A DNA stretch of 64,000 bases, from positions 1-64,000 of the forward strand of contig NZ_ML058606.1 of the NCBI RefSeq assembly GCF_003635165.1, written 5' to 3'. Both the position numbers and the translations under genes were made by a program. Below are positions 7,837 to 16,139 of this stretch, in pieces; positions within the stretch are counted from its first letter, which is position 1, and the number at the start of each line of letters is the position of its first letter. Origin of the DNA: Burkholderia sp. Nafp2/4-1b. Lineage in GTDB: Bacteria > Pseudomonadota > Gammaproteobacteria > Burkholderiales > Burkholderiaceae. Below the pieces are notes generated by a model that saw nothing but the letters and a program-made list of their open reading frames with translations, was not told the DNA's origin and did no database searches.

Positions 7837-9567
7837 GTGGACACCGTCACTTCTCCCCTCGATCCCAATCCCGATCCCGACGGCGACGCGGATGCCGGCC
7901 TGCGCGACCTGCTGCGCACGCTCGGCGAACGCCACGGCTCCGGTATTCGCGCACTGGAGGCGTTGACGGCGCACACGGCGCTCGGCGCGGACGAAATACG
8001 CGAGCGGCTCGCCACGCAGTTCCGGATGAAGTCGATCGGCATACGCGAGCTGAACCGCCTGGAGCCGGATTTCGAGCGCGTGCCGTTCGTCGAGGCGATG
8101 GCGCGGCTCTGCGTGTGCCTGCGCGATCCCGACGGCGGCGCGCTGCTGTTCGCGATCGCCGATCCGCTCGATGCCCGCACGCGCGGCTGGATCGAACACC
8201 GGATGCGTGCGCACCCGGCGCTGCCGTACGAGTGGGCGCTCGCGAGCGCGGGCGACCTGAGCGCTTATCTCGCGGTGCGCGAGAAGGACATCCGCGCGAT
8301 GGATTCGCTCGCGTTCGACGATCCGATCCAGTGCGCGCCCGATCCGGCGTCGCTCGCGTTGACGCTGCAGGGCATCAGCAGCGACGACAGCCCGGTGGTG
8401 CGTCTGCTCAATTCGACGATCTACGATGCGCTCAAGATGCTGGCGAGCGACATCCACCTCGAATGCAGGGCGAGCGGCCTGATGATCAAGTGCCGCGTCG
8501 ACGGCGTGCTGACGGTGGTGGGGCGGGTGGAGGGCCGCGACGTCGCGGATCAGGTGCTGTCGCGCGTGAAGGTGATCTCCGAGCTCGATATCGCGGAGCG
8601 CCGCATCCCGCAGGACGGGCGCTTCAAGGCGATGTACGCGGGACGCGAAATCGATTTTCGCGTATCGATCATGCCGAATCAGTTCGGCGAGGACGCGGTG
8701 TTGCGGATTCTCGACCGCTATCAGCTTTCCCAGGCGTCGGGCGGCCTGACGCTCGAGGCGCTGGGGTTCCAGCCGGCCGACACGCGTTTCATGCGGTCGG
8801 TCGCGTCGATGCCGTACGGCATGCTGCTCGTCACAGGCCCCACCGGCAGCGGCAAGACCACGACGCTTTACGCGATCCTCACCGAGATCAACAACGGGCT
8901 CGAGAAGATCGTGACGATCGAGGATCCGGTCGAGTACCAGCTCGGCGAGATCCTGCAGATTCCGGTCAACGAAGCGAAGGGCCTGACGTTCGCGCGCGGC
9001 TTGCGCTCGATCCTGCGGCACGACCCGGACAAGATCATGGTCGGCGAAATCCGCGATCCCGAAACCGCGCAGATCGCCGTGCAGGCCGCGCTGACCGGCC
9101 ATCAGGTGTTTACCACCGTGCATGCGAACAACGTGTTCGACGTGATCGGCCGGTTCACGAACATGGAAGTCGATCCGTACAGCTTCGTATCGGCGCTGAA
9201 CGGCGTCATCGCGCAGCGGCTGCTGCGCCAGTGCTGCCCGGACTGTCTCGACGAGGACACGGTGGACGCGGATGCGCTCGCGCGCTCGGGCATCGATCCG
9301 GATACGGCCGGCAGCTACCTGTTTCGCCGCGGTACCGGGTGTGCGATGTGCCGCGGCAGCGGCTATCGCGGCCGGCGGGCGATCGCGGAGGCGCTGCGCA
9401 TGAACGACGAACTGCGGCAACTGCTGTCCGAGCGCGCGCCGCTCGGACACATCAAGGCCGCGGCGCTGCGCTACGGGATGGCGACGTTGCGGGCGTCGGC
9501 GATCGACCTGGTGAGGCGCGGCGAAACGACGCTCGAGGAGATCAATCGTGTCACCATGGTCGAATGA
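7837..9567 (+). CDS. GspE/PilB-type assembly ATPase
   Basis: The 576-residue product has an N-terminal GspE_N-like region followed by the secretion ATPase domain with Walker A GPTGSGKTT (about 334-342), Asp box TIEDPVEYQ, Walker B with MVGEIRDPETAQIAVQAALTG region and a His box TGHQVFTTVHANN. A tetracysteine zinc element is present as CCPDC and CAMC, typical of GspE/PilB extension ATPases and absent from PilT. It therefore should power filament extension from the cytoplasm. The GTG start at 7837 has CTGGAGA upstream. The end overlaps the next gene by 20 bases, showing tight coupling. No retraction ATPase is present nearby, which favours a secretion role over twitching. Confidence 0.9.
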   Translation: MDTVTSPLDPNPDPDGDADAGLRDLLRTLGERHGSGIRALEALTAHTALGADEIRERLATQFRMKSIGIRELNRLEPDFERVPFVEAMARLCVCLRDPDGGALLFAIADPLDARTRGWIEHRMRAHPALPYEWALASAGDLSAYLAVREKDIRAMDSLAFDDPIQCAPDPASLALTLQGISSDDSPVVRLLNSTIYDALKMLASDIHLECRASGLMIKCRVDGVLTVVGRVEGRDVADQVLSRVKVISELDIAERRIPQDGRFKAMYAGREIDFRVSIMPNQFGEDAVLRILDRYQLSQASGGLTLEALGFQPADTRFMRSVASMPYGMLLVTGPTGSGKTTTLYAILTEINNGLEKIVTIEDPVEYQLGEILQIPVNEAKGLTFARGLRSILRHDPDKIMVGEIRDPETAQIAVQAALTGHQVFTTVHANNVFDVIGRFTNMEVDPYSFVSALNGVIAQRLLRQCCPDCLDEDTVDADALARSGIDPDTAGSYLFRRGTGCAMCRGSGYRGRRAIAEALRMNDELRQLLSERAPLGHIKAAALRYGMATLRASAIDLVRRGETTLEEINRVTMVE

Positions 9568-10420
9568 ACGTCTTGCCGTGGGCGTCGGTACGCACGAGAT
9601 CGTCGTCGGCATGCGCCCGCGCGCGCCGTGGCGGCCGGGCCGGCGCGGGTTCGTCGCCGAGCCGCTGAGCGTCGTGATTCCCGATGACCAGTTCGGCAGC
9701 GAGACGGCGCTGGTCGATGCGCTGCGCGCCGCGCTGGCCGCGACGCCAGGTGCCGAGGCTGGCGCGAACCGGAAGGGGGCGCCGGCGCGCGGCGCGCACG
9801 TCGTGCTCGACGATTTCTGGTGTTGTCATGCCATCCTGCGCGGAGACTTCCGCGCGCTGCACGCTCGCGAGCTCGAGGAGATCGCACTCGCGCATTTCTC
9901 CGACACGTACGGCGTCGCCGCCGAGTCGCTGGTCGCGCGCTTCGACGTGCGGCATGGCGGCCGCGCGCTCTTTGCCAGCGCGCTGCCGCGCACGCTCTAC
10001 GACGGCATTCTCGGCACGGGCGCAGCCGGCGACGTGCGGATCCGCTGCCTGCGCGCGGCGCTTCCGGAGACGCTCAACCGGTTCGCGGTGAAGCCGGACG
10101 GCGACGCGATGCTGCTCGTCGTCGGCGAAGCGCTGCTGCAGGCGGTCATGATCGAGCGCGGCGAGTGGGCCGCGTACGACACGCAGCGCCTCTTTCCGGG
10201 CGAGTCCGGCGATGCGTCGCGGCTGGCCGAACTCGCCGAGCAGTTGTTCGAGCGCTCGGCGCTGCGCACGGGCCTGAAGCGCGACGCGTGCAAGGTCTAT
10301 CTATCCGGCGTCGACATCGATGCCGCGCCGTTCGACGCGCGTTTCGCCGCGGCCGTGTTGCCGGCCCCCACGGCGCTCGACGGTTCACCCGCGCGCCGCT
10401 TGCTGGAGTACGCATCATGA
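9548..10420 (+). CDS. PilM/GspL-like cytoplasmic assembly protein (remote)
   Basis: The 290-residue product has no predicted membrane helix and only weak family features. Position is the main argument: it lies directly after the assembly ATPase and before proteins with PilN- and PilO-like layout, which is where PilM (actin-like) sits in type IV pilus operons and where the GspL cytoplasmic domain would be needed in type II secretion. The GTG start at 9548 overlaps the ATPase gene and has GGAG upstream. The stop overlaps the next ATG (ATGA at 10417-10420). I infer a PilM/GspL-type coupling protein; the sequence alone does not prove it. Confidence 0.5.
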   Translation: MSPWSNERLAVGVGTHEIVVGMRPRAPWRPGRRGFVAEPLSVVIPDDQFGSETALVDALRAALAATPGAEAGANRKGAPARGAHVVLDDFWCCHAILRGDFRALHARELEEIALAHFSDTYGVAAESLVARFDVRHGGRALFASALPRTLYDGILGTGAAGDVRIRCLRAALPETLNRFAVKPDGDAMLLVVGEALLQAVMIERGEWAAYDTQRLFPGESGDASRLAELAEQLFERSALRTGLKRDACKVYLSGVDIDAAPFDARFAAAVLPAPTALDGSPARRLLEYAS

Positions 10421-10947
10421 TCCACGCGCTCGACATCGATTTTTGCCGGCGCCGCGCGCGCATCGGCACGCGTGGCGCGATCCTGCTCGGCGTGGCCGCG
10501 TTGCTGTGGGGCGCATGCGCGGTCCGGCTCTGGCACGCGTACGCGGAAAACGACCGCATCAGGGAGAGCCTGGCGGTCGTCCAGCGTCACGTGTTCGCGC
10601 AGCAACACGTCGTGAAGCCGCCGCCGAGCGCGGCCGCCCGGCTCGCGGAAAAGCAGAGCCAGGCCGTGCTGCGCGAACTGACCGTGCCGTGGCAGAGGCT
10701 GTTCTCGATCGTCGAGGACTATCCGGGCCATGACGTCGCGCTGATCGGCATCGACCAGAACCCGGCGCAGGGCCAGATTCGCATCACGGCCGAAGCGAAG
10801 GACCCGGACGCGATGCTCGCGTACCTGAAGTACTTGCAGACGAGCGTCGTGCTGCGCGAGGCGACGCTGAACGGTCATCTCGTCGAGGAGAACGTGGCGG
10901 GCAAGCCGGTGCGTTTCCAGATCACGGCCGTCTGGAGGAAATCATGA
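10417..10947 (+). CDS. PilN-like bitopic inner membrane protein
   Basis: The 176-residue product has a short basic cytoplasmic start (CRRRARIGTRG), one membrane helix near residues 20-40 (AILLGVAALLWGACAVRLW), a coiled-coil-like stretch and a periplasmic ferredoxin-like fold region. The phrase PWQRLFSIVEDYPGHDVALIGIDQNPAQGQIRITAEAKD is typical of the PilN/GspL periplasmic domain family (PWxxLF...L..I...P..G...I.G.A). It should join the PilM-like protein to the periplasmic PilO/PilP proteins. ATGA overlaps at both ends tie it translationally to its neighbours. The family level is likely; orthology to PilN rather than GspL/GspM is not decided. Confidence 0.65.
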   Translation: MIHALDIDFCRRRARIGTRGAILLGVAALLWGACAVRLWHAYAENDRIRESLAVVQRHVFAQQHVVKPPPSAAARLAEKQSQAVLRELTVPWQRLFSIVEDYPGHDVALIGIDQNPAQGQIRITAEAKDPDAMLAYLKYLQTSVVLREATLNGHLVEENVAGKPVRFQITAVWRKS

Positions 10948-11510
10948 AAGCCGATCGTTTCGCGGACCGCTTGCTCACGCTTCGCTTCGAGTGGCGACGC
11001 GCATTCGGTCTGCCGGGGCTCGCCGGGGTGCTGATGCTCGGCGCCGCGGCCATCACGTACGCGGCGATCGCGGGCGTCGAGTCCGACACGCGCGCGATGC
11101 TGGCGCCGTCCGGTGTGGTGCGCGCCGCGCACGGCCACCGTCCCGCCGAGGTGCGCGGCACGGCGGCGGATGCGATCGCGCTCGACGCGCTGCCCGCGCT
11201 CTTTCCGGCTTTTTCGCAAAGCGCGGACGACATCGCATCGATCTTCGAGCAGGCACGCGACAGCCATTTGACACTGGGCTCTGCCGAGTACCAGATGACG
11301 ACCGAGTCGGGCGGGCGCTTCGCGCGCTACCAGGTGCTGCTGCCGGTAAAGGACGAGTACGGCGCGATCCGGCATTTTCTCGCGTCGGTGCTGAACCACG
11401 TGCCGAACGCGGCGCTGCAGGAAATCCACGTCGAGCGCCCGGCAGTGGGCAGCAGCATTCTCGACGCGCGGGTGCGTTTCGAACTCGTCTATCGGAGCGC
11501 CCAGCCATGA
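10944..11510 (+). CDS. PilO/GspM-like inner membrane protein
   Basis: The 188-residue product has one membrane helix near residues 23-45 (GLPGLAGVLMLGAAAITYAA) and a periplasmic domain containing ARDSHLTLGSAEYQMT...RYQVLLPVKDEYGAIRHFLASVLN and a final ARVRFELVYRS strand, the pattern of the PilO/GspM ferredoxin-like domain. It should dimerise with the PilN-like protein to align the platform with the secretin. It overlaps both neighbours by ATGA (10944-10947 and 11507-11510), so the four small genes form a translationally coupled unit. Assignment rests on topology, order and weak motif similarity. Confidence 0.6.
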   Translation: MKADRFADRLLTLRFEWRRAFGLPGLAGVLMLGAAAITYAAIAGVESDTRAMLAPSGVVRAAHGHRPAEVRGTAADAIALDALPALFPAFSQSADDIASIFEQARDSHLTLGSAEYQMTTESGGRFARYQVLLPVKDEYGAIRHFLASVLNHVPNAALQEIHVERPAVGSSILDARVRFELVYRSAQP

Positions 11511-12136
11511 GCTCCGCCATCACGAAGCCTGCTTCACGCACGCGGCTCGCGCTCGTGCTGGGCTGTCTGGTCGTCGCCGGTACCGGATATCGGGTGCTGG
11601 TGGCCGCGATGCAGCAGCCGGCACCGGCGGCCGCGCCCAGCATCGTTCATCGTGCCGGTGCACGGACGGCGCCCGCACCGGCAAGCACGCACGTCGCATC
11701 GGCATCGCATGCCGCGTCGGCATCGCTTGCCGCATCGGCCGCGCCCGCGTCGTCGCCGGCGGCGCACGACGCGCCGATCACACCGCGGGAACGACTCGCT
11801 GCTTTGCGTGCGCCCGTGTCGGTCGACGCGGCGCACGATCCATTCACCGCGTCATCGTGGCTGCCGCCGCCGCCCGTCGTGCCGCCGGCGCCCGAGATAC
11901 GGCCGGCGCCGCCGACCGCGCCGCCGGTGCCGTTCGTCTATCTCGGCCAGCAGGATCCCAAGGCGTCGAAGCCGCAGGTGTTTCTCGGCAACGGCGATCA
12001 GTTGCTGATCGTTTCACCGGGCGACGTGATCGACAGTCAGTATCGCGTCGAGTCGGTGTCCGAGTCGAACGTGGTGCTCACCTATCTGCCGCTGAACCAG
12101 GTCCAGATGGTGCCCATTCCAGTGGAAGGAAAATAA
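11507..12136 (+). CDS. PilP/GspC-like secretin-linking protein
   Basis: The 209-residue product has one N-terminal membrane helix (LALVLGCLVVAGTGYRVLVAAM), an Ala/Ser/Pro-rich linker, and a compact C-terminal beta domain with PFVYLGQQDPKASKPQVFLGNGDQLLIVSPGDVIDSQYRVESVSESNVVLTYLPL. This resembles the PilP/GspC homology region (ylG...g...v.L..g......vk.Gd.i...y.v..i....v.l.y.pl). These proteins contact the secretin from the inner membrane. It ends directly before the secretin ATG with no gap, consistent with paired synthesis. Confidence 0.7.
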   Translation: MSSAITKPASRTRLALVLGCLVVAGTGYRVLVAAMQQPAPAAAPSIVHRAGARTAPAPASTHVASASHAASASLAASAAPASSPAAHDAPITPRERLAALRAPVSVDAAHDPFTASSWLPPPPVVPPAPEIRPAPPTAPPVPFVYLGQQDPKASKPQVFLGNGDQLLIVSPGDVIDSQYRVESVSESNVVLTYLPLNQVQMVPIPVEGK

Positions 12137-14434
12137 ATGGAAACGCTACGTACACGGGATGCGCGCCGCACTGGGGATGGCGGCCGGTCGACACGCGATG
12201 GTTCCGCCGCCTCGGTCGATGCACGGCCGGCATCGTTGCAGCGGTGCGCGACGAAACGCGCGCTGGCGATCGCCGCGGCGCTGCTCGCATGCGGCGGCTG
12301 TGCGCATGTGCCGAACCTTCAGGACGACCCCACCAACGCGCAGGTGAAGATCGACGCGTTGCACGAGCGTAACGACGCGATCAACCAGCTGCTCGACAAC
12401 GCGGACACGTTTCGCCGGCAGAACGAGTTCGACGACGCGGCGCGCTTGGTCTACATGGCGAAGCAGCTCGATCCGACCAGCGAGCGTGCGCGCCGGATCG
12501 ACGCGATGATCGACCAGGACCGCAAGCATCTTGCGATTCTGCAGGAAGCGGATCGCATGATGAAGCGCGGTTCGTACGCGCAGGCGGCCGAGCGCGTGCA
12601 TCGCGTGCTGGTCGAGGATCCCGCCAACGCGATGGCGACGCGGATGCAGGCGGAGCTCGACGAAAAGCGCCGCCAGCAACACGCGGAGCGCGACGACAAG
12701 CTCGCGTCGTCGTCGATCATGCGCACGCCGGTGTCGCTGCAGTTCCGCGACGCGAACGTGCGGATGGTGTTCGAGGCGTTGTCGCGCACGTCGGGGCTGA
12801 ACGTCATTTTCGATCGCGACGTGCGCGCCGACCTGAAGACGACGATCTTCGTGCAGAACGCGTCGCTGCAGGACACGGTCGACATGATCCTGTTGCAGAA
12901 CCAGCTCGACAAGAAGCAGATGAACGCGAATACGCTGTTCATCTACCCGGCGACGCCGGCCAAGGAGCTCGAGTACCAGGAGCTCAAGGTGCGCACGTTC
13001 CAGTTGTCGAACGTCGACGCCAAGCAGATCCAGTCGCTGTTCAAGAGCCTGTTGAAGGTGAAGGAGGCCGTGATCGACGAGCGCGCGAACACGGTGACGA
13101 TCCGCGGCACGCCGGACATGATCAAGGTCGCGGAAGAGATGATCGCCGCGCAGGACTTGCCCGAGCCGGAAGTGATGCTCGAGGTCGAGGTGCTGGAGGT
13201 ATCGCATGACCGGATGTCGCAGCTCGGCATCAACTGGCCGAACTCGTTTACGGTGTCGACACCGAGCTCGGCCAGTACCTGGGGCGTGCTGCACCATCTG
13301 CCCATCAACGCGCTGAACGTCAGCAGCCTGTCGGCCACCGCGGATTTCAAGCTCACCGATACCGACGCGAACCTGCTTGCGAGCCCGCGCCTGCGCGCGC
13401 GCAACAAGGAGAAGGCGCGCATCATGATCGGCGACAAGGTGCCGGTGATTTCGAGCTCGAGCACGCCGAGCACCAGCGGCCCGTCATTCACGCAGATGAT
13501 CCAGTACCTCGACGTGGGCATCAAGCTCGAGGTCGAGCCGCAGGTCTATCGCGACGGCGACGTCGGCATCAAGCTGAATCTCGAAGTCAGCAACATCACC
13601 AACACGATCTCGAGCGGCAACTCGCAGGGGCTGAGCTCGCTCGCCTATCAGATCGGTACGCGCAGCGCGTCGACCAGCCTGCGGCTTCGCGACGGCGAAA
13701 CGCAGATCATGGGCGGCCTGATTTCGGACGAGGACCGCCGCAACGCGAACAAGGTGCCGGGTCTCGGGCAGTTGCCGGTGCTCGGCCGCCTGTTCTCGGA
13801 TCACGGCGGCGATCACAAGAAGACCGAGATCGTGCTGCAGATCACGCCGCATATCGTCCGGCCGCAAGTGGCGGCCGATGCGGACACGCAGGAAGTGTGG
13901 TCGGGCACCGACGTCAACGTGCACGCCGACCAGTTGCGACTCGATCCGGTGACGCTGAGCGCGGAGGCGGTGCCGGCGGCGCCGGAGGCGAAGGCCGTTC
14001 CGGGCAGCGTGGGCGGCGGGACCACGGGTCGCGCGGCTGCGTCGCCGCTGGAGGCCGCGGCGAGCCGTGCGCAAGCGTCGCCGGGGAGCGGCGCGTTCGG
14101 GCGGCCGCCGGCCGCCCCGCGCACGACGCCGCCGCCCGACCCGTACGGCGGGCGGTTCGCGCGGCCTCAGCCGGTGTTGTCCGCGCCGGCCGCCGGCGCC
14201 GGCGGGGCCACCGCGGCGGAGCAGTCGGCCGCACCGGCGGGCAATGAAGTCGCGCCCGCGCCGGGCACCACCGTGACGCCGGTTGCATCGCCTGCGCCGC
14301 CCGAGCAGGCTGCAGCTGCTGCCAACGCACCGGCCACTGCACCGGCCGCCGCGCCGGCGGCCCCGCCCCCGACGCTGCAGATGCCCGCGGGCGACATTCC
14401 GAGCGAAAACCCGCTTCGCCCGGTCGGGAAGTGA
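12137..14434 (+). CDS. TPR-secretin outer membrane channel (GspD/PilQ/MshL-like)
   Basis: The 765-residue product begins with about 40 residues of charged sequence, then a hydrophobic segment with a lipobox-like LLAC (C52), so it is probably a lipoprotein although the signal is placed unusually deep. Residues about 70-180 look like TPR helices (FRRQNEFDDAARLVYMAKQLDP; MMKRGSYAQAAERVHRVLVEDP). An STN/N0-like domain (SLQFRDANVRMVFEALSRTSGLNVIFDRDV), an N1 repeat and the secretin domain follow, with VEVLEVSHDRMSQLGINW and the closing GLGQLPVLGRLFSDH...TEIVLQITPHIVRP. The last 170 residues are an Ala/Pro-rich tail. TPRs fused to a secretin are uncommon. It should form the outer membrane pore of the cluster. 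Confidence 0.85.
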   Translation: METLRTRDARRTGDGGRSTRDGSAASVDARPASLQRCATKRALAIAAALLACGGCAHVPNLQDDPTNAQVKIDALHERNDAINQLLDNADTFRRQNEFDDAARLVYMAKQLDPTSERARRIDAMIDQDRKHLAILQEADRMMKRGSYAQAAERVHRVLVEDPANAMATRMQAELDEKRRQQHAERDDKLASSSIMRTPVSLQFRDANVRMVFEALSRTSGLNVIFDRDVRADLKTTIFVQNASLQDTVDMILLQNQLDKKQMNANTLFIYPATPAKELEYQELKVRTFQLSNVDAKQIQSLFKSLLKVKEAVIDERANTVTIRGTPDMIKVAEEMIAAQDLPEPEVMLEVEVLEVSHDRMSQLGINWPNSFTVSTPSSASTWGVLHHLPINALNVSSLSATADFKLTDTDANLLASPRLRARNKEKARIMIGDKVPVISSSSTPSTSGPSFTQMIQYLDVGIKLEVEPQVYRDGDVGIKLNLEVSNITNTISSGNSQGLSSLAYQIGTRSASTSLRLRDGETQIMGGLISDEDRRNANKVPGLGQLPVLGRLFSDHGGDHKKTEIVLQITPHIVRPQVAADADTQEVWSGTDVNVHADQLRLDPVTLSAEAVPAAPEAKAVPGSVGGGTTGRAAASPLEAAASRAQASPGSGAFGRPPAAPRTTPPPDPYGGRFARPQPVLSAPAAGAGGATAAEQSAAPAGNEVAPAPGTTVTPVASPAPPEQAAAAANAPATAPAAAPAAPPPTLQMPAGDIPSENPLRPVGK

Positions 14435-14437
14435 GCC

Positions 14438-14971
14438 GTGGCCGCGCGCAACGCAGCGACTCGCGTCGGCCGCGTCGGCCTGCGCGGCTTCACGTTGATC
14501 GAAATGGTCATCACGCTCGCGCTCGTGGCGATCCTCGCGCTCGCGATCATGCCGTTCTCCGAATTGATCGTGCAGCGGCAGAAGGAGCAGGAGCTGAGTG
14601 CCGCGTTGCGCGAGATCCGCACGGCGCTCGATGCGTACAAGGACGCGAGCGATGCGGGGCAGATCGAGAAGGAGGCGGAAGCGTCCGGCTATCCGCCGTC
14701 GCTGGCCGTGCTCGTGACGGGCGTGAAGAACGTCCGCGACCCGAAGGGCGGCATGATGATGTTCCTGCGCCGCGTGCCGCGCGATCCGTTCTTCGCCGGC
14801 GATCCCGATACGCCGGCCGAGAACACCTGGGACGCGCGCGCGTACGGCACGCCGCCGGATCCGGCGGCCGACGGCCCTCCTGGCGGCGTCGAGGCCGGCA
14901 AGGACGTGTTCGACGTGACGTCGAAATCGGCGCGTATCGGCATCAACGGCATTCCGTACAAACAGTGGTGA
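14438..14971 (+). CDS. Minor pseudopilin (type II secretion/pilin-like)
   Basis: The 177-residue product has a 17-residue basic leader, G17/F18 cleavage site, and the helix FTLIEMVITLALVAILALAIMPF with Glu +5 (E22), so prepilin peptidase should process it. The rest contains LREIRTALDAYKDASD, a stretch on YPPSLAVLV and RRVPRDPFF, resembling the GspG/GspH fold seen in many type II pseudopilins. The GTG start at 14438 lies 3 bases after the secretin stop. It is followed after 8 bases by another pseudopilin. It is probably a minor subunit. Confidence 0.8.
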   Translation: MAARNAATRVGRVGLRGFTLIEMVITLALVAILALAIMPFSELIVQRQKEQELSAALREIRTALDAYKDASDAGQIEKEAEASGYPPSLAVLVTGVKNVRDPKGGMMMFLRRVPRDPFFAGDPDTPAENTWDARAYGTPPDPAADGPPGGVEAGKDVFDVTSKSARIGINGIPYKQW

Positions 14972-14979
14972 CGGTCATC

Positions 14980-15402
14980 ATGAAACCCGCTCGCATCCGC
15001 AGGATCCGCGGCTTTACGCTGATCGAAATCGTGGTCGTGATGGCCATCATCGGACTGCTTCTGACGTTGGCCGTGCCGCGCTACATGCACAGCATCGAGC
15101 GCGGCAAGGAGCAGGTGAGAAGCCAGAACCTCGCGGTGATGCGCAATGCGATCGACCAGTATTACGGCGACAACGGGCAGTATCCCGAGACGCTCGACGA
15201 ACTGGTCGCGAAGCACTATTTGCGCGCGGTGCCGGTCGATCCGGTGAACGGCGACGACAAATGGGCGACGCTTGCATCGCCGGACGAGACCAAACCGGGC
15301 GTGTACGACGTCGGGCCCGCGAGCAGCGCGCAGGGCGTGCCGCCGGGCGTCGCGGCAACGGTAACGGCTGGGGCTGCGGCTGCGGCTGGGGCGGCGAAAT
15401 GA
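14980..15402 (+). CDS. Pseudopilin with GspG-like body
   Basis: The 140-residue product has a 10-residue basic leader, G11/F12 cleavage site and FTLIEIVVVMAIIGLLLTLAVPRY with Glu +5 (E16). The body has NAIDQYYGDNGQYPETLDELV and YLRAVPVDPVNGDDKWAT, a shortened version of the GspG core. The ATG start at 14980 replaces a longer open frame with no start signal. The stop codon overlaps the start of the following gene (ATGA at 15399-15402). The final 20 residues are almost pure Ala/Gly. It is probably a minor or alternative pseudopilin. Confidence 0.8.
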   Translation: MKPARIRRIRGFTLIEIVVVMAIIGLLLTLAVPRYMHSIERGKEQVRSQNLAVMRNAIDQYYGDNGQYPETLDELVAKHYLRAVPVDPVNGDDKWATLASPDETKPGVYDVGPASSAQGVPPGVAATVTAGAAAAAGAAK

Positions 15403-16010
15403 AGCGGGCCGGGCGCGGCGTCGCGCGCGCGCCGCATGGCCGCCGCCGCGGGCGCCAGCGCGGGCTCGTGCTGCTTGCGTTGCTGATTGCGTTGATGCTG
15501 ATGTCGATCGCGCTGGCCGGCGCGCTGGACGTCTGGTCGCTGCAGCGGCGCCGCGAGCAGGAGCGGCAGCTGCTGTTCGTCGGCGATCAGTACCGCAGGG
15601 CGATCGTCGCGTACTACCGTGTCGGGCGCGTGTATCCGCAAACGGTCGACGACCTGCTGGTCGATACCCGCTTTGCAATACCCATGCATCATTTGCGTCG
15701 CGCGTATCCGGATCCGGTCAGCGGCAAGAACGACTGGTCGTTCCTGTGGCGGGGCGACCGCTTCTACGGCGTATCCAGCAGCTCGGACGGCGCGCCGATC
15801 AAGCGCGCGGGATTTCCGGAGCGATACAGGGACTTCGAGGGCATCGAAACCTACCGGCAATGGAAGTTTCTTTACCTCGCTCCGGGTCTGGCCGCATCGG
15901 CCGACGAAGCATCGCCGGCGGCGCCGGCGCTGTCGGCCAGCGCGCCGACGAGCCTGTCCGGTTTTCCGGGCGGCGCGCTGCCCGGACGGCGCCCGGGCGG
16001 CCTGCATTGA
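15399..16010 (+). CDS. Pseudopilin-like protein lacking Glu +5
   Basis: The 203-residue product has a 22-residue Arg-rich leader, a possible G22/L23 cleavage point and a helix GLVLLALLIALMLMSIALAG. Position +5 is Ala (A27) instead of Glu and position +1 is Leu instead of Phe. Missing Glu +5 is a known trait of GspK-type tip pseudopilins. The body has RRAYPDPVSGKNDWSFLWRG, related to the previous two pseudopilins. The end is Ala/Ser/Pro/Gly-rich. It is the last gene of the cluster, overlapping the previous one by ATGA. I infer a tip subunit, by analogy only. Confidence 0.7.
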   Translation: MKRAGRGVARAPHGRRRGRQRGLVLLALLIALMLMSIALAGALDVWSLQRRREQERQLLFVGDQYRRAIVAYYRVGRVYPQTVDDLLVDTRFAIPMHHLRRAYPDPVSGKNDWSFLWRGDRFYGVSSSSDGAPIKRAGFPERYRDFEGIETYRQWKFLYLAPGLAASADEASPAAPALSASAPTSLSGFPGGALPGRRPGGLH

Positions 16011-16026
16011 CGCGGCGGCCATACGC

Positions 16027-16059
16027 AAAAAAGCGCGACGCCCGCGACGGGCATCGCGC
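16027..16059 (-). terminator. Intrinsic terminator for the phoX-like gene
   Basis: A 12-bp stem with one mismatch (16033-16044 with 16048-16059, loop CGA) is flanked by six A at 16027-16032, which read as a U-run on the minus strand. It lies just past the stop of the PhoX-like gene and also faces the end of the secretion cluster, so the stem may stop transcripts from both sides. Confidence 0.8.
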
Positions 16060-16139
16060 ATCAAACGGCGTGGAGCGCCGACGAATGAAACGTGATGAAG
16101 AAAGCGTGACAGGGGCGCGCGGCCCCACGGTGCCGCGGA

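Noticed and set aside
6472..9612. Long minus-strand frame opposite the GspF and GspE genes
   Set aside because: Antisense shadow with His/Arg-rich composition and no recognisable motif.
6153..9668. Very long plus-strand frame of over 1100 codons crossing three genes of the secretion cluster
   Set aside because: It is an Arg/Ala-rich shadow of the GspG, GspF and GspE frames. High GC keeps alternative frames open, and it has no domain.
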